Below are positions 12,345 to 23,540 of a stretch of 64,000 nucleotides of DNA, piece by piece. The DNA is from Boletus sp. NGJ (lineage: Eukaryota; Basidiomycota; Agaricomycetes; Boletales; Boletaceae), in assembly GCA_019096195.1 (NCBI GenBank), contig JAGTXK010000055.1, positions 1,426,001 to 1,490,000 of the forward strand, written 5' to 3'. Position 1 is the first letter of the stretch, and the number at the start of each line of letters is the position of its first letter. The translations under genes were made by a program, and so were the position numbers. The notes below the pieces were generated by a model that was given only the letters and a program-made list of their open reading frames with translations, did not search any database and was not told the DNA's origin.

Positions 12345-12750
12345 TTATGGGGTGCTCGGCGACGTAGTTGCCATTTGCGCAATGTTCTGGACCACGCTGA
12401 TTGAACCTCGAGCTCTATCTAGGGTTGTCCCCCTCCCAAGTAGTGATGTTGGCGGCGCTATGCTGCGGTTTGAAAGACCTCCTTGTGATTGATTGGTGGC
12501 TGCAATTTGTTCCTGAGAGAGTACGCCATCCCGTCAGCAGACAGGCAGTGCCTCTGGCAATTGTTCCATGTCCGGATCCGGATCTTCCAACAAGGTTCCG
12601 AGGTTCCGAGTGGGAAACGACCATACGGCGTATCAGTTCATCGATCCACTTTCATTACTTTTTCACGACCGGGAGAAGTTCACTATACTTACAAAACAGC
12701 AAACATGAATGTTTCCAAGCGCGACAGAATGCCAAACTTGGCTATCCCAG
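12345..12750 (-). CDS. Possible small gene, two exons, unknown
   Basis: On the minus strand a consensus donor (GTAAGT at 12692) and a strong acceptor with branch site (CTGAC then CTCTCAG, ending at 12513) define an intron of 180 bases. The downstream exon is open for about 55 codons (starts EQIAATNQSQGGLSNRSI, ends ATTSPSTP) with a stop at 12345-12347, just past the convergent VPS23 stop. The upstream exon seems to begin after an acceptor at 12751. I found no convincing start codon and recognise no family. It could instead be 3' UTR or alternative terminal exons of the neighbouring Src1/Heh1 gene. Confidence 0.3.
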
Positions 12751-12821
12751 CTACAATGGGTCAAGGGGTTCCTGTCAGTCGTAATAAATGGAGGCCGACG
12801 CCTTCGCACCAGCAAAGTAAA

Positions 12822-15555
12822 TCAGGCGACGTGGTCTTGACCCTTTTCCGTCTCTGTTTGTACCCTCTTCCGATACTCTGGTCCACTTCCCGTCGTTCCT
12901 ACCCACCTCCACACGCGGTGTTCATCGCCACCTTGTACTTCTTCCAAATTGACCCTGACGTTCGCGTTACCCTCCACAACGCGTTCCACCTGCTCCCATA
13001 GCCTTTTCCTGATGGATATTGAGTGTTGCTCTTGGAGAATGAGATCACGGAGCTGAAGAGAGGACAAATATGGGTGGGGTGCCGTCACGGGATCCGTATG
13101 GTGTGCAAGCTCCTGGTTACGCAACGTATCAAGAGCAATTAAAACTAGTTCCGCAACACGTTTGTTCTCTATTTGACGTTGGGCGCGGGACCGTCGGAAA
13201 GCATAGAGCATGCATGTGCTTGCAAACAGGGCTGAATGGCAACGTCAGCAACTGAGTAACGAGCATAATGTAATATTGTTACTGAAAACAGTCGTTCGCC
13301 ATCGTAACCACACCTCTCGGAATTTCACGGTGAGCTTGCAATTCAGAGTTAAATTGGCAGTCCTGTGGGCCAGATAACGATGTCCACTGAAGCAAATTTG
13401 GTCATGTGACAATCGGGATCAGATACTTTGTGATCGCCAACTCACGACATGTCCTCCCCAAATACAACACTACCCCACTCAACAAGTTGTTGCATCGCTT
13501 CGTTAAAGGTGTCGTCAAAAGTTTCCAGAAGGTGCGGCTGCCGAGCCAAAAATATCATTCACCGTGCATCGGACACAAACTCGACATACCGCAGTTTTCT
13601 TTTTCATCGTCTCTCGCAAGATTTCCATCTCCAAACCCCATTTTCTAGCTTCACCTCCTTCACTATCCGATATCGTCACCTGGCCTTCCTCACCGCCGGC
13701 ACATACTCTCCTCCCATGTTCCTGGCCAAGAAGGGCTTCGATCGCCTTCCCCAAAGCGCCAATATTCCTTTTTCGTTTCGGATCTTCAATACAATGAGGC
13801 GAGAACGCAACAGGGCCCAATCCGGGTAACCCATCGGCCACCTCAGAAATGAAGGTCCAGACTAAATCAAAAGGAGCAGATGGAGCGGCCCCGAAAGGTG
13901 ACAACAAAGCGAGAATGGGGTGCGGACGTAGTAAGTACCCACTATTGCACGTTACCGTGTCCTGACTGCACGATGCATATTCTGGGCAAGGTGTGCATGT
14001 TGATGGGTGTGGTAAGGAGATCAACGAAAGTAGTGGGCACGGTGTTCCATCTTTGGCGGTGATTGCATCAAAGAGCTCCGATGGTATATCCATGAAGGAC
14101 CGGTTGGCTCGAATGCATGGTTCTATTGCAGAAATATGAGCCTGGAATTCCTGCAAAGCTCGACTGCTATTCGACCCCGCGTCACAAAACCCAATGGACG
14201 CAGATTGTCTCTTGTAGTTGATGACAATGCTTGAGAAAACAAGGAAGCAAATCGCATACAGTAATGTCAGTAGATAAGACAATTTCGCGCGAGGTTCATG
14301 ATGGTTAACGATGGCACTTGAGATGTGCTGAGAGGCCGATGTCACCTGCTCATCGAGTTCGAGATTCTTCGATTCCGCCCTCCGGAACGCTTACTAGCGG
14401 CGCTGTAGAGTCAAAATCGTGACCCGCAACGCCCGGATCCGCGTCTGAAATGCGAGGATGCGGTAGCTTTTCCGGTGTCAGAGATAGGGTAGGATGATGA
14501 CCCTGTGGAACGATTGTCGTTCTCTTTCCGGGCGGCGACCATACGGGTGGCTGGCGTGGGATGTCCAATGGGAGTTGTGGCTCAAACTTGGACTGGGGCG
14601 GTGACCGTTGAGATGACTGGAGGAAAGATGGTGGTTTGATCGGAGATGTTGGAGGCGAATGGTGGGGAGGTGCTGACATAGAATGGCGAGACTTTCTGTG
14701 GGTAGAACTCTTGCGAGTCGTCCTGCGTACGGGGGATGGTCGGGCCGGCGACGGGGATTCAACACCAGACTGGAAAATGTTGTTGTCTTCCCATCCACTA
14801 TCGTCTGCCAACTATGGGTGGCGAGATTAATTCCGTGAGTTAGACCACACTAAAGTCATGGAACATACTGATATTCGGCGTGTTTGAGGGTTATCCTGAA
14901 ACTTGTGAGTCCGTATCCCTCAACGAAGAACAGAACCGAATAATCATCACCTCTTGCCTTCCCTTGGCTTTCCGAGCCGGTGGTTCTTCCTCTTCTGGCT
15001 CACTTTCTTCAACAAGGGTGGGTACATTAGGACGAGTTTTTGTACTTGGGATCCTGCCCAAGTCCGGTTGAGCGGATGAACGACGGCGCTTGGGCTAAAT
15101 ATGAGCGTTAGTACGGAAAGGAGGGAGAGAATCATCGTTATGCCGACCGGTTCTGGTCTTTGCGGGAGTTCGTCGTCCTCTGGGGCGCGAGAGAGTCTTC
15201 GCGAGGACCGCCTAATTACCTGGACTATGATGAGCCAAAACCATCAGAAACAGAAATTCGCCACCTTTGTATCTGCATTGAGTGGTCGGCCGGTCAGGCC
15301 ATCTGTAATGCCATCGTCACTGGCAAGACTATTCTCCCTCTTCAGCCTCTCTTTCCGAAGTTTTGTGACCTTTGGTCTTATTTCGTCAAGGAACAGCTGC
15401 ACAAGTTTCGCTTTTGTGTAGGGACTAGGATAACGGATCTGGTGGTGAGTGAGGACTCCTAGTAGCTGGGAAACAGTCAATATGTTTGGATCAAAGTCAT
15501 TGTCGAGATAGTCTCCCTGGCTGATGATTTGCGTTGCGGTCAAAGACCTCGACAT
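12822..15555 (-). CDS. SRC1: Inner nuclear membrane LEM-like protein Src1/Heh1 (Lem2/Man1 family)
   Basis: The family spans the inner nuclear membrane twice and tethers chromatin (rDNA and subtelomeres in yeasts). The start is the ATG at 15555 (MSRSLTATQIISQGDY); an in-frame ATG at 15594 is also possible. The HeH/LEM-type fold is at the N-terminus (ILTVSQLLGVLTHHQIRYP, YTKAKLVQLFLDEI). A basic Ser/Pro-rich nucleoplasmic region follows (14350-15100, KSSTHRKSRHSM). The first membrane segment is near 14270 (YLLTLLYAICFLVFSSIVI). The Cys-containing lumenal loop follows (STCTPCPEYASCSQDTVTC), then a second hydrophobic stretch, then the MSC domain (RQIENKRVAELVLIALDTL, HRVWRWVG). The stop is drawn at 12822. 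A short intron near 12780-12840 could give a slightly different C-terminus. Confidence 0.82.
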
Positions 15556-15595
15556 CGTGGCCAACGTCGAGGAAGGTCCAAGAGCGGCACGCACG

Positions 15596-16466
15596 CAATG
15601 GGGGCCACCTGCCGCACACCACGATCACGTGCAGAGGCTACCTCCTATCCACTTATGTAATCGTAGCGGTGGCCCACCAATCAAAATGATTGGAAAGTGT
15701 TACGGACAGAACATATATTCAAGTAACTGGTATCTGCTTCATGAAGCTGACCCCCATCTTGCCTGAAAACTTGTTTGGTTCGGATGTCGTCCTGGTGTCG
15801 ATGAGTTCTAGTGTCCGCCTAGGTGGTCTGACCAATGAGAATTGTGTGATAGCAGACGCCACTTTTTTCCACTTTTGACCTTTGCAGTAAGTGAGCAGAC
15901 TGTGGCCCAATCAAAAGTCTCGAAAATGAAATTGTCGAGCGTGGTCATGAAGCTCAATTGGATAGGAGAACTCACATGGTAACTACCACCGGTTCAATGA
16001 AACAGACAAAGATTGCCAACCGTGGTCACTTGGTGTCGTGTTCACACGGGAGAACAGACTGAGACTCTCAGAGATCTGGCCCCAATCTGCATAAACAGTT
16101 CATACGTTGATGACATACCGAGTTTGCTTTCTCACGGCGTTAAACGAGGTTGATTAATCCAAATGCTCGTTTGCAAAGTCCTCCACTGTCGTGGGAGTCG
16201 GGGATATGTTCTGATAATTTAGCCTTGGACTTGAAAACGAAACTTCGTGACATCAGCATACAAGATGCGCCGGATCTCACAACCGTGTTTATTGTTAGCA
16301 CTAAAGTGGTGCTGATCTTCTGACCATCTCTTGCTGATCCGTCCGACACATTGTCATGAGCTCGGCATAGCACTCGTCCGGAGGGCGACAAATGTGTACA
16401 TTTTACATGACCTACTGATCCTACGAGACAAATACATGGTTCACGAACCCGTGGTCTATGTGCATT
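15596..16466. other. Intergenic region, no confident gene
   Basis: These 870 bases lie between the 5' end of SRC1 and the 3' end of the SQR gene, both on the minus strand. Small minus-strand open stretches occur at 16140-16400, with one ending FANEHLD and a continuous 83-codon frame beside it. No frame has both a good start and coherent splicing. It probably holds SRC1 promoter and SQR 3' UTR. Confidence 0.4.
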
Positions 16467-18240
16467 TCACGGTGCAAACTTCGGTCGGAATAGCCCCGAC
16501 GGTCCGAACCAGGTTCCACCGAGCTGACGAATGGAATGTATCAGAGTCGGATCTGCAAAAAGCAATCGTGGGTTTTACCATCATATTCCAGTATACCCAC
16601 GGGAATAAGTCCTGGAAAATGCGTGAACACCTCGGTCGTGCTAGTCTCCGCGGAGATCTATTGGTACGCACCCTCTTCAAATGGTAGAAGAGTCTGGTTG
16701 CCAACTGATCAATATCACACCCAGATCAACCAGAAATCAGATAGGCTAACCTTCGTGGCTGTTTCTGGTCACCGAAGAAACTCGAAAACGTCTCCTTCGG
16801 CTCTAAACCATACTTGAACTCGGCTAACATTAGTTCACCATATCCTGTAAGGAGCTGCAACAGAGGTCAGAACGACGACACCCAACCCAGTCAAATGATG
16901 CGGACCGGACAGCTCGTATAGCCGTCATATCTGGCATTGCTAAGACTCCCCCTGTCCATCACAGAAAACAGATTCTCCGCGAGGACAGGGACCTGCGACG
17001 TAATAGCCGCCGCTGTCTTGCTAGTCGGTAAAGAAGAACAATCTCCTACAGCAAAGATGTTGCTGAAGTCAGGCTTTGCATGTTGGAGTGTCGTAGGATT
17101 GACTTCCACCCATCCTGTAGCGTCAGCAACCGGAGAATTCTTTATGAAATCCATGGGTCCCATAGGTGGCGTCGCGTGTAGGAGTGAATATTCTCGGTCA
17201 ACAGTCGTACCATCGGCCTTTTTGAAGGTCGCCTTGCGGTTTGCCACATCGACTGCAACGAGATTGTGCCCGAATTCACTGCCAATTCCCCTTTCAAGTC
17301 GTAGGGCCTCCAGCGCATCCGAGTATTTCTTCACGCTGAACATTGACGGCATTCCCGTTATAAATGAGACGTTGATGTCGTTTCCCCTGCCAGACTTTCT
17401 ATATCGATCCCAAGCCAACCACATGATCTTCTGAGGACCTAAGAGTCACTTTAGTAACGAACATCACTCCTCAAAAATCTTGTTACCTCCAGCACATTTA
17501 ACAACACCCGCCGGTTGCGTGAATATTGCATTCCCATGTTGCAAAGCATCAATGTTTGCCCAAGTCTTCTCACATGTATCAAACGAGTAAATGGATGATA
17601 CGCCAGAGGCAGGATCGATAAGAGCCTGAGAGAACCCTGTGATAGCATCCCAGTTCGTCTTCAAACCAGCGGCAATTACTAGCGCTTCATATGTTATCGA
17701 GCGACCTGCTGAAGTTGTCACGGACGACGTCGTGGGAGAGAACGTGGCCACGTTTTCTCCGATATGTGCAATATGAGGCGGGATTAGTGAGGCAAGGGGG
17801 CGTCTGAACTCATGTTTAGAACCGAGCCCTGCGCCAACAAGGGTCCTTGGAACATTGAGTAGATCGCTGCAGGAAAGAGAATGAGCTTACCAACCAGGCT
17901 AAGTCGAAAGAGAAAAGTAAATTGGTGAGCTTAGACAACGAAAGCCGGTCCAACGCATCTTACTTGGTAATAGTGGAACTCAGCCTCATCAAGAACCACA
18001 ATATCACCGTGGTTGAGAGGTTTATCTGCCGCCAAAAAACGGTTGTAGATTTGATTTGCTACAGATAATCCTCCAGAACCTAGATATCTCAAATGGTATA
18101 TCCAATGATGGGTGATCTGAAAGGGACCTACCTCCACCAATGACGACGACCTTGAACTTGTCCTTGGTAGCTGTACTCACGAATCGGACATGTCGAGCTG
18201 CGCGGCACGAGAGACGAGTAAGCGTATGGGCACTAAACAT
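16467..18240 (-). CDS. SQR: Mitochondrial sulfide:quinone oxidoreductase
   Basis: SQR is an FAD enzyme of the inner mitochondrial membrane that oxidises H2S and passes electrons to ubiquinone (fission yeast Hmt2). The start is the ATG at 18240 and gives an Arg-rich, acid-free presequence (MFSAHTLTRLSCRAARHVRF). The Rossmann FAD motif VVVIGGGSGGLSV is formed by splicing the first intron. Later parts include YEALVIAAGLKTNWD, the cysteine block GVVKCAGGPQKIMWLA, NIFAVGDCSSLPTSKTAAA, and the second conserved cysteine in YDGYTSCP. After further introns come GYGELMLAEFKYGLEP, DLFPWVYWNMM and the last exon LGGTWFGPSGLF, ending with TGA at 16467-16469. Both expected cysteines are present, so it looks active. 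The assignment is strong. Confidence 0.93.
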
Positions 18241-19125
18241 CTGTGGTTGTGAGAGCAGAGGAAACGAGGGCAAGATAAGTTATATGATTGTGTCCCTCTC
18301 CCACGATCTGTTGGCATCGCAAGCATGGCGAAATCATCTGCGCATAAGTACCTGTCGAACATGCGGGTACAGACGCACCTGAGATATTTCAACAGTTTGT
18401 CGTTCCTTGCCAAGTTTGTGACAACGGCTACGTCGGAAGTCCCCCATTGTCGTTGGCTGCCCAGGGTCTCCAGGTTCAGGGAGACCCTTCTCCTCGCCCA
18501 AGCACCTGATTCCATGAAAAACATGAACACTGCTCGGGCCGCGGCCTTAGAAGCAATGTCTAGCGAGTCATCCATCACTGCATTGGCCGCCATTGATTAA
18601 ATCCTCGGACAGCTGGCGGCCATGCGTCGAGGTGTTGATCTTGTTCGGATGGAGGTTACTGCAGCAACTGTGCTCGATCTGATTGAATGGACGGATGGTT
18701 TAGTGTTACAGCATAGTAGCCGGAAACAACTAATATATCTGATTGATTGATGACATCTAGCAATGCTGAATTGTTCTCTTGTTTCCATTCTCGCATGAAC
18801 AACATTCGTAGATAGCATTTAGTCCTAACTAGTACAGACTAGCTAACGTGATCCAACTTGAATTTGAATCAGTGTAACTGTTTCACCTCTCTCCAAAGCT
18901 CTGAACCATGAGTGTCGAAGCCACGTGTAACCGCTAGTGTATGTATCCAGTACTAGAGTTGTAACTACCAAGTGGTTATGTACACTTGTAAGTGTACTGC
19001 CAGCTGTGGGCATTCCAAAGCAGCTACCACAACCATCATCAAGCGTCGGAATCGTCCCGTTGCACCGTACAATATACTCATCTGCTTAATCTTGGCGCCT
19101 TAACGAACCATTTGCTGGGACGAGA
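18241..19125. other. Divergent intergenic region SQR / AP-1 beta, no confident gene
   Basis: The 885 bases upstream of two divergent genes contain overlapping open frames on both strands at 18325-18600, such as a minus frame starting MAANAVMDDSLDIASKAA and a plus frame ending SSITALAAID. A further plus frame at about 18623-18748 reads MRRGVDLVRMEVTAATVL. None matches a family I know, and they may be 5' UTR or an uncharacterised short gene. The stretch 18750-19125 holds nothing I can name. Confidence 0.35.
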
Positions 19126-21822
19126 ATGGCCACTCAACCAGGACAAGACGCCAAGTTCTTCCAACGTGGAAAGATCGAGGTACTACATCAGGTTAATTGG
19201 CGTGCCATGATCACCATAGAACTGCTTTTTTTTTTTGCTTTTGCCCAGGAATTCCGCGCTGAGCTCCAAGCTGCAGAAGCAAAGGACAAGAAATTCCAGA
19301 AACGAAGAACGGTTCTCAAGAAGATTGTTGCCAACATAACTATGGGCAACGACAGTACGTGACTCGTTCAATGCACGCCTATCGTCTTCAAACGTGTTCA
19401 TTAACTAGTGTCGCCACTCTTTCATGACGTTGTCCAGTGTATCGGGACCCCTCTGCTTGAGATAAAAAAGAGTAAGTACAATGCCTAGCATCGATTCTAC
19501 TGGAATGTCATTTGTATTGTAGTGGTTTACCTATACCTGGTCAGCTACGGTCGATCCAAAGCAGAACAAATACAAATCGTCATTCCGAGCTTTCTACAGG
19601 TATACCTTTGTATGTTTTTGTCGAACCCAGGCCCACATTTCGTTCCCAGGATTGCAACGATCGCAATCCCCTTATCCGGGCACTCGCCATACGGACGATG
19701 GCGTACATACCCATTCCCGTAGTAACGGAAGCGCTCAGTGAACAACTACGACATTGTATCAAGGATCGGGATCCTTATGTACGCAAGACGGCTGCAATCT
19801 GCGTCGCGAAACTTTACGCTGCCGATCCCAGGAAAGCAGAACGGGCAGGATTCGTTGAAATGCTGAGAGATATGATGCTCGATACCAATGCCACAGTTAT
19901 CGCAAACGCCGTAGCAGCACTCTCGGAGATTGGAGACCGCCAGGATGGTGTCATTTTCCGCCTGAACCTGCCCATAGCGAACAAGCTAATCGCCGCTATG
20001 GCTGAAAGCTCAGAGTAAGTCCGTTCGTACCGTATTATGGGTCTCGCTAATCTGGGATCAAGGTGGGGGCAGATATACATTCTGGATTCTCTTCTACGAT
20101 ACGTCCCGGAACAGCACGCCGACGCGGAAATGATGGCAGAAAGGGTGATTGTACAACTACAACACGCGAACTCAGCTGTGGTTTTGACCACCATCAAAGT
20201 TCTCTTGTATCTCATGAATTACATGGAGAATCGAAGACTCATTGACCACATCTGCAAGAAGATGGGTCCGCCATTGGGTAATACGGTGGCTCTTTCCAAG
20301 GTCGATAGGACTGATTCTGGCCCCCTTAGTTACACTCCTGTCTTCCGGCCCAGAAGTTCAATACGTTGCACTTCGCAACATTTTGCTCATCATCCAACGG
20401 AGACCTACTGTCCTGAAAAATGACGTTAAAGTCTTCTTTTGCAAGTACAACGATCCAATATATGTTAAATTGGCAAAACTGGAAATTATGTACCGACTTG
20501 GGCGTGAAGAGAATGCAAGAGAAGTATTGGCGGAGCTCGAGGAGTAGGTGTCCCAATCATTTCCAGGGGTAAATATTTAAGCGCGAAGTATAGGTACGCG
20601 TCAGAGGTAGACGTCGACTTTGTCCGCAAAGCTGTACGGTCGATAGGTCGGTTGGCCATCAAGGTCGAGGCAGCAGCGGATATATGTATCGAATCTCTTC
20701 TTTCGCTGATCGACACTAAAGTCTCGTATGTCGTTCAAGAGGCCGTGATTGTGACCAAAGATATTTTCAGGCGTTACCCGGGCAGATACGAGGGCATCAT
20801 CCAGAATCTCTGTGAGAACCTCGACGCCCTGGAGGAGCCTGAGGCCAAAGCAGCTATGGTGTGGATACTGGGCCAATTTTCAGACCGGATCGATAACGCC
20901 GATGAACTTCTGGATGACCTAGTGTACAAATTCCTGGAAGAGACCGTCGAGGTACGTGGTTGATTTCAACGACGCCGTATTAATATGGTTAAACAATTAT
21001 AGGTCCAACTGGCGCTTCTGACTGCCGTAGTCAAGCTCTTTATTTACAAATCCTCTTCGGAAACCGCAAAGGCGCTGGTTCACAAGGTGCTGAAGTGGGC
21101 CACCGAAGAAGTAGACAATCCCGACCTGCGGGATCGAGGATTCATGTACTGGAGAATGCTTGCGATGAACCCGGCAGTGGCCGGTGAAATTGTCCTTGCA
21201 GAGAAGCCTCCTATAACAACGGATTCAGATCGAATGGATCGCGGTGCACTCGACCAGTTGCTACTGCACACAGGTACACTTGGTAGCATCTATCACAAAA
21301 ACCCAGAGGTCAGTACTCGCGCATAGATCGTTTACTGGTGTCTGACGTATAACGCAGACTTTTATTCGAAATGCAGCTGGAAGAGCATTGGTGGACAGCC
21401 CCGCACTTAATGCCAACTCCAGAGCAGTTATCGTCCCCCTCACACGCCCCCATCTTCCAACCACCACCATTGCTGTCGCTGGCCCTGGCCCTATTGAACC
21501 ACATACCCGTCATCAGCCTACTGATGCTTCTCCCGATGCGCCGAAATTAGAGCCCAATGTGCCATCGCAAAGGGCTAACCTGCTGGCAAACGATAACCTA
21601 CCAACGGCGGAAGGCCGCAACAGTGCTGGTGATAGTCTTGGGGATGAAGACGCGGATGCTGGTATTGATGGGGACGATGACGACGATGACATCGGTAATA
21701 ATCCTGTCGCGGATCCATACGCAAACCTAGATGGTGCGTTTGGGGGGTATCTGGCGGACCAGCCTCAGCCCATGGTCGGGCGCCAGAAGGGTAACAATGA
21801 CTTGGATGACCTAATGTTTTAA
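19126..21822 (+). CDS. APL2: AP-1 complex beta subunit (beta-adaptin)
   Basis: Large subunit of the clathrin adaptor that works between trans-Golgi and endosomes. The start is the ATG at 19126 ([18 protein letters not shown]). The alpha-solenoid trunk is complete across many exons ([94 protein letters not shown]-like block [15 protein letters not shown]). The tail is a Pro/Ala/Asp-rich hinge with a run of aspartates near 21680 and ends NDLDDLMF with TAA at 21820-21822. There is no C-terminal appendage (ear) domain, as in yeast Apl2. The trunk resembles beta1/beta2 adaptins most, and AP-1 is the usual fungal assignment. Confidence 0.92.
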
Positions 21823-22104
21823 TCGAATCTTCTCGACATGATTCTTCCTGTTCTATTAGAAGGGCACGGGCCTGTATGCTAGCGTTCTCCTAACAATAAC
21901 TTTCGGTCTTGTCTGTGTGGCATATGGGACACAGGTAGATTTGTCAGTGTGTAGAGGTTGAGCCGAGTCCAATGTGAGATAACACATCGAGTGAAGATGA
22001 GATTATTTGGTAGGCAGCAATGCTAGAAGGGACGTCGCTCCCTTGGTCGACCAAACTGGTACCTTCACAAAGGGGACATTCCAAGTCGATGGGTAACGTC
22101 AGGG

Positions 22105-23170
22105 TTAGCTGAGCATTTGATGAATTTTGTCTGCAACAGCTGCGAGGGCATTCTTGGGTCGTAGAGAATTGTAGTGCTAGAACTACAGATCGGAACCGGA
22201 AAGGCTGGATTTTGCAGAACCACCTACCTCGCCTAGACCATACATCCGACGATGGAAACTGATGCGAACAATCTTGGCAGTCCGCGAAAGGATATCGGGC
22301 AAACTTCCGTCGGGGGTATGGGTCACCACAGACGGTGTACCGGCCTGTATGACCTGGATTGGTACATTGTATGCCCGACTAAGTGCCAGGATCTCCGGCT
22401 CGCCACCCCATGCAGCAGTATCTCTAATAGTCAAACAATATTGTTCAAATTGCCGTGCATCCATGAGGCCGTTATTCTCGGTTGCCCCAACACCGTCTTC
22501 ACCGGAGATTGACGGTAGGAAAGGAAGGAAGTCATCAGGATGCTGTGAGAGATAACTAGATGCTGTGACACGGAGTGTTGCATAATTTGCTTCGTTCGGT
22601 GGCAAGATATTAAGGAGAGCGAGCTGATCAGCAATCGCGGAGAACAGACAGTGACCGTCTGGATTTATCTGGGACACGCAAACCTTGCACTTTGAGCGGA
22701 AAGAAGAGTAGCGTAAGGTACCAACCTCGTGAATTTGCACGGCGAGCTCATCGCACGTCCGTTTTATCGACGATGCTTCCTGCTTTATCTCCCGATCAAC
22801 TAGCGCATCCATGTCAGGATTTGAAGGTGCCAAGTTCTGAGCTAATGCAGCCGCCTTTCGTGCCTACACGAGTCTTGAAGTGAACGCGGTCTTGCGTAAC
22901 ATTCCACGTTCCACTCACCTGTCTCGCAAGATGCCGCACCTTGGAGTTCTGCTTCTTGGAAGCAGATTGAACCATTTCCTCGACCTTGTTCACGGGAGTA
23001 TTCTGTGGTTCTGTGACTGATTCTAGTTGGGTTTGTTTATCCCTCGAGTCGAGCTCGGCAAGTAGATCGTCCATCAACTCGTCATCAGGTAAAGGCAATT
23101 GTGAAGGAAAGGTGTCTGTTGGTGTGGCCGATGTAGATTTCTTTGTCTTGTTTCGCTTTGAGATTGGCAT
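22105..23170 (-). CDS. OTU2: OTU-domain deubiquitinase, OTUD6/Otu2 type
   Basis: A cysteine protease that removes ubiquitin; OTUD6/Otu2 acts on 40S ribosomal proteins in yeast and animals. The start is the ATG at 23170 (MPISKRNKTKKSTSATP). An N-terminal charged coiled-coil region (KKQNSKVRHLARQ then ARKAAALAQNLAP) precedes the OTU fold. The Asp/Cys catalytic block INPDGHCLFSAIADQLALL is intact. It is followed by YATLRVTASSYLSQHPDDF, YCLTIRDTAAWGGEPEIL and the histidine block VRISFHRRMYGLGE. The last intron (about 22152-22198) joins GLGE to HYNSLRPKNALAAVADK, giving the family's usual C-terminus and a TAA at 22105-22107. All triad positions are present. Confidence 0.92.
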
Positions 23171-23540
23171 TTTTTCGGGGAAGAACTAGCGTTCTCCCTT
23201 TGCAATGCCAGTGGATGTGAGCGAGGAGTCTTGTGGCTATGCAAGTACTGCAGTACCGTGACCTTGCCTACTATGGTGCCATTTGTAAAGATTCGATACT
23301 AATTCCTTCCAACTTGTCTGTATACTGGAGATTTAGCACATGGACGCAGGTAGCCTGGACAGCTGAGCTTGCTGCAAGCAACGTTTCTCGTTGACAAGTC
23401 GAAGTACTGAGGATTAGGCGTACAGCCACTGCCGATCATGCACGCTGATTATTCGCGTGACCACTGGCAGCCTTGGACGCGAACATCGCTGTCCCGCTAA
23501 TTCATCAGCATAGTCTGACTCACATACACCTCTTCGATAT
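23171..23540. promoter_or_regulatory. Shared 370-base upstream region of OTU2 and the Rap1GDS-like gene
   Basis: The two genes start outward from this gap. I see no repeat, no long open frame and no strong TATA box. Its regulatory role is inferred only from the head-to-head layout. Confidence 0.4.

Noticed and set aside
13449-13829. 126-codon plus-strand open frame
   Set aside because: Antisense to the lumenal-domain exon of SRC1, whose cysteine-rich frame fits the family.
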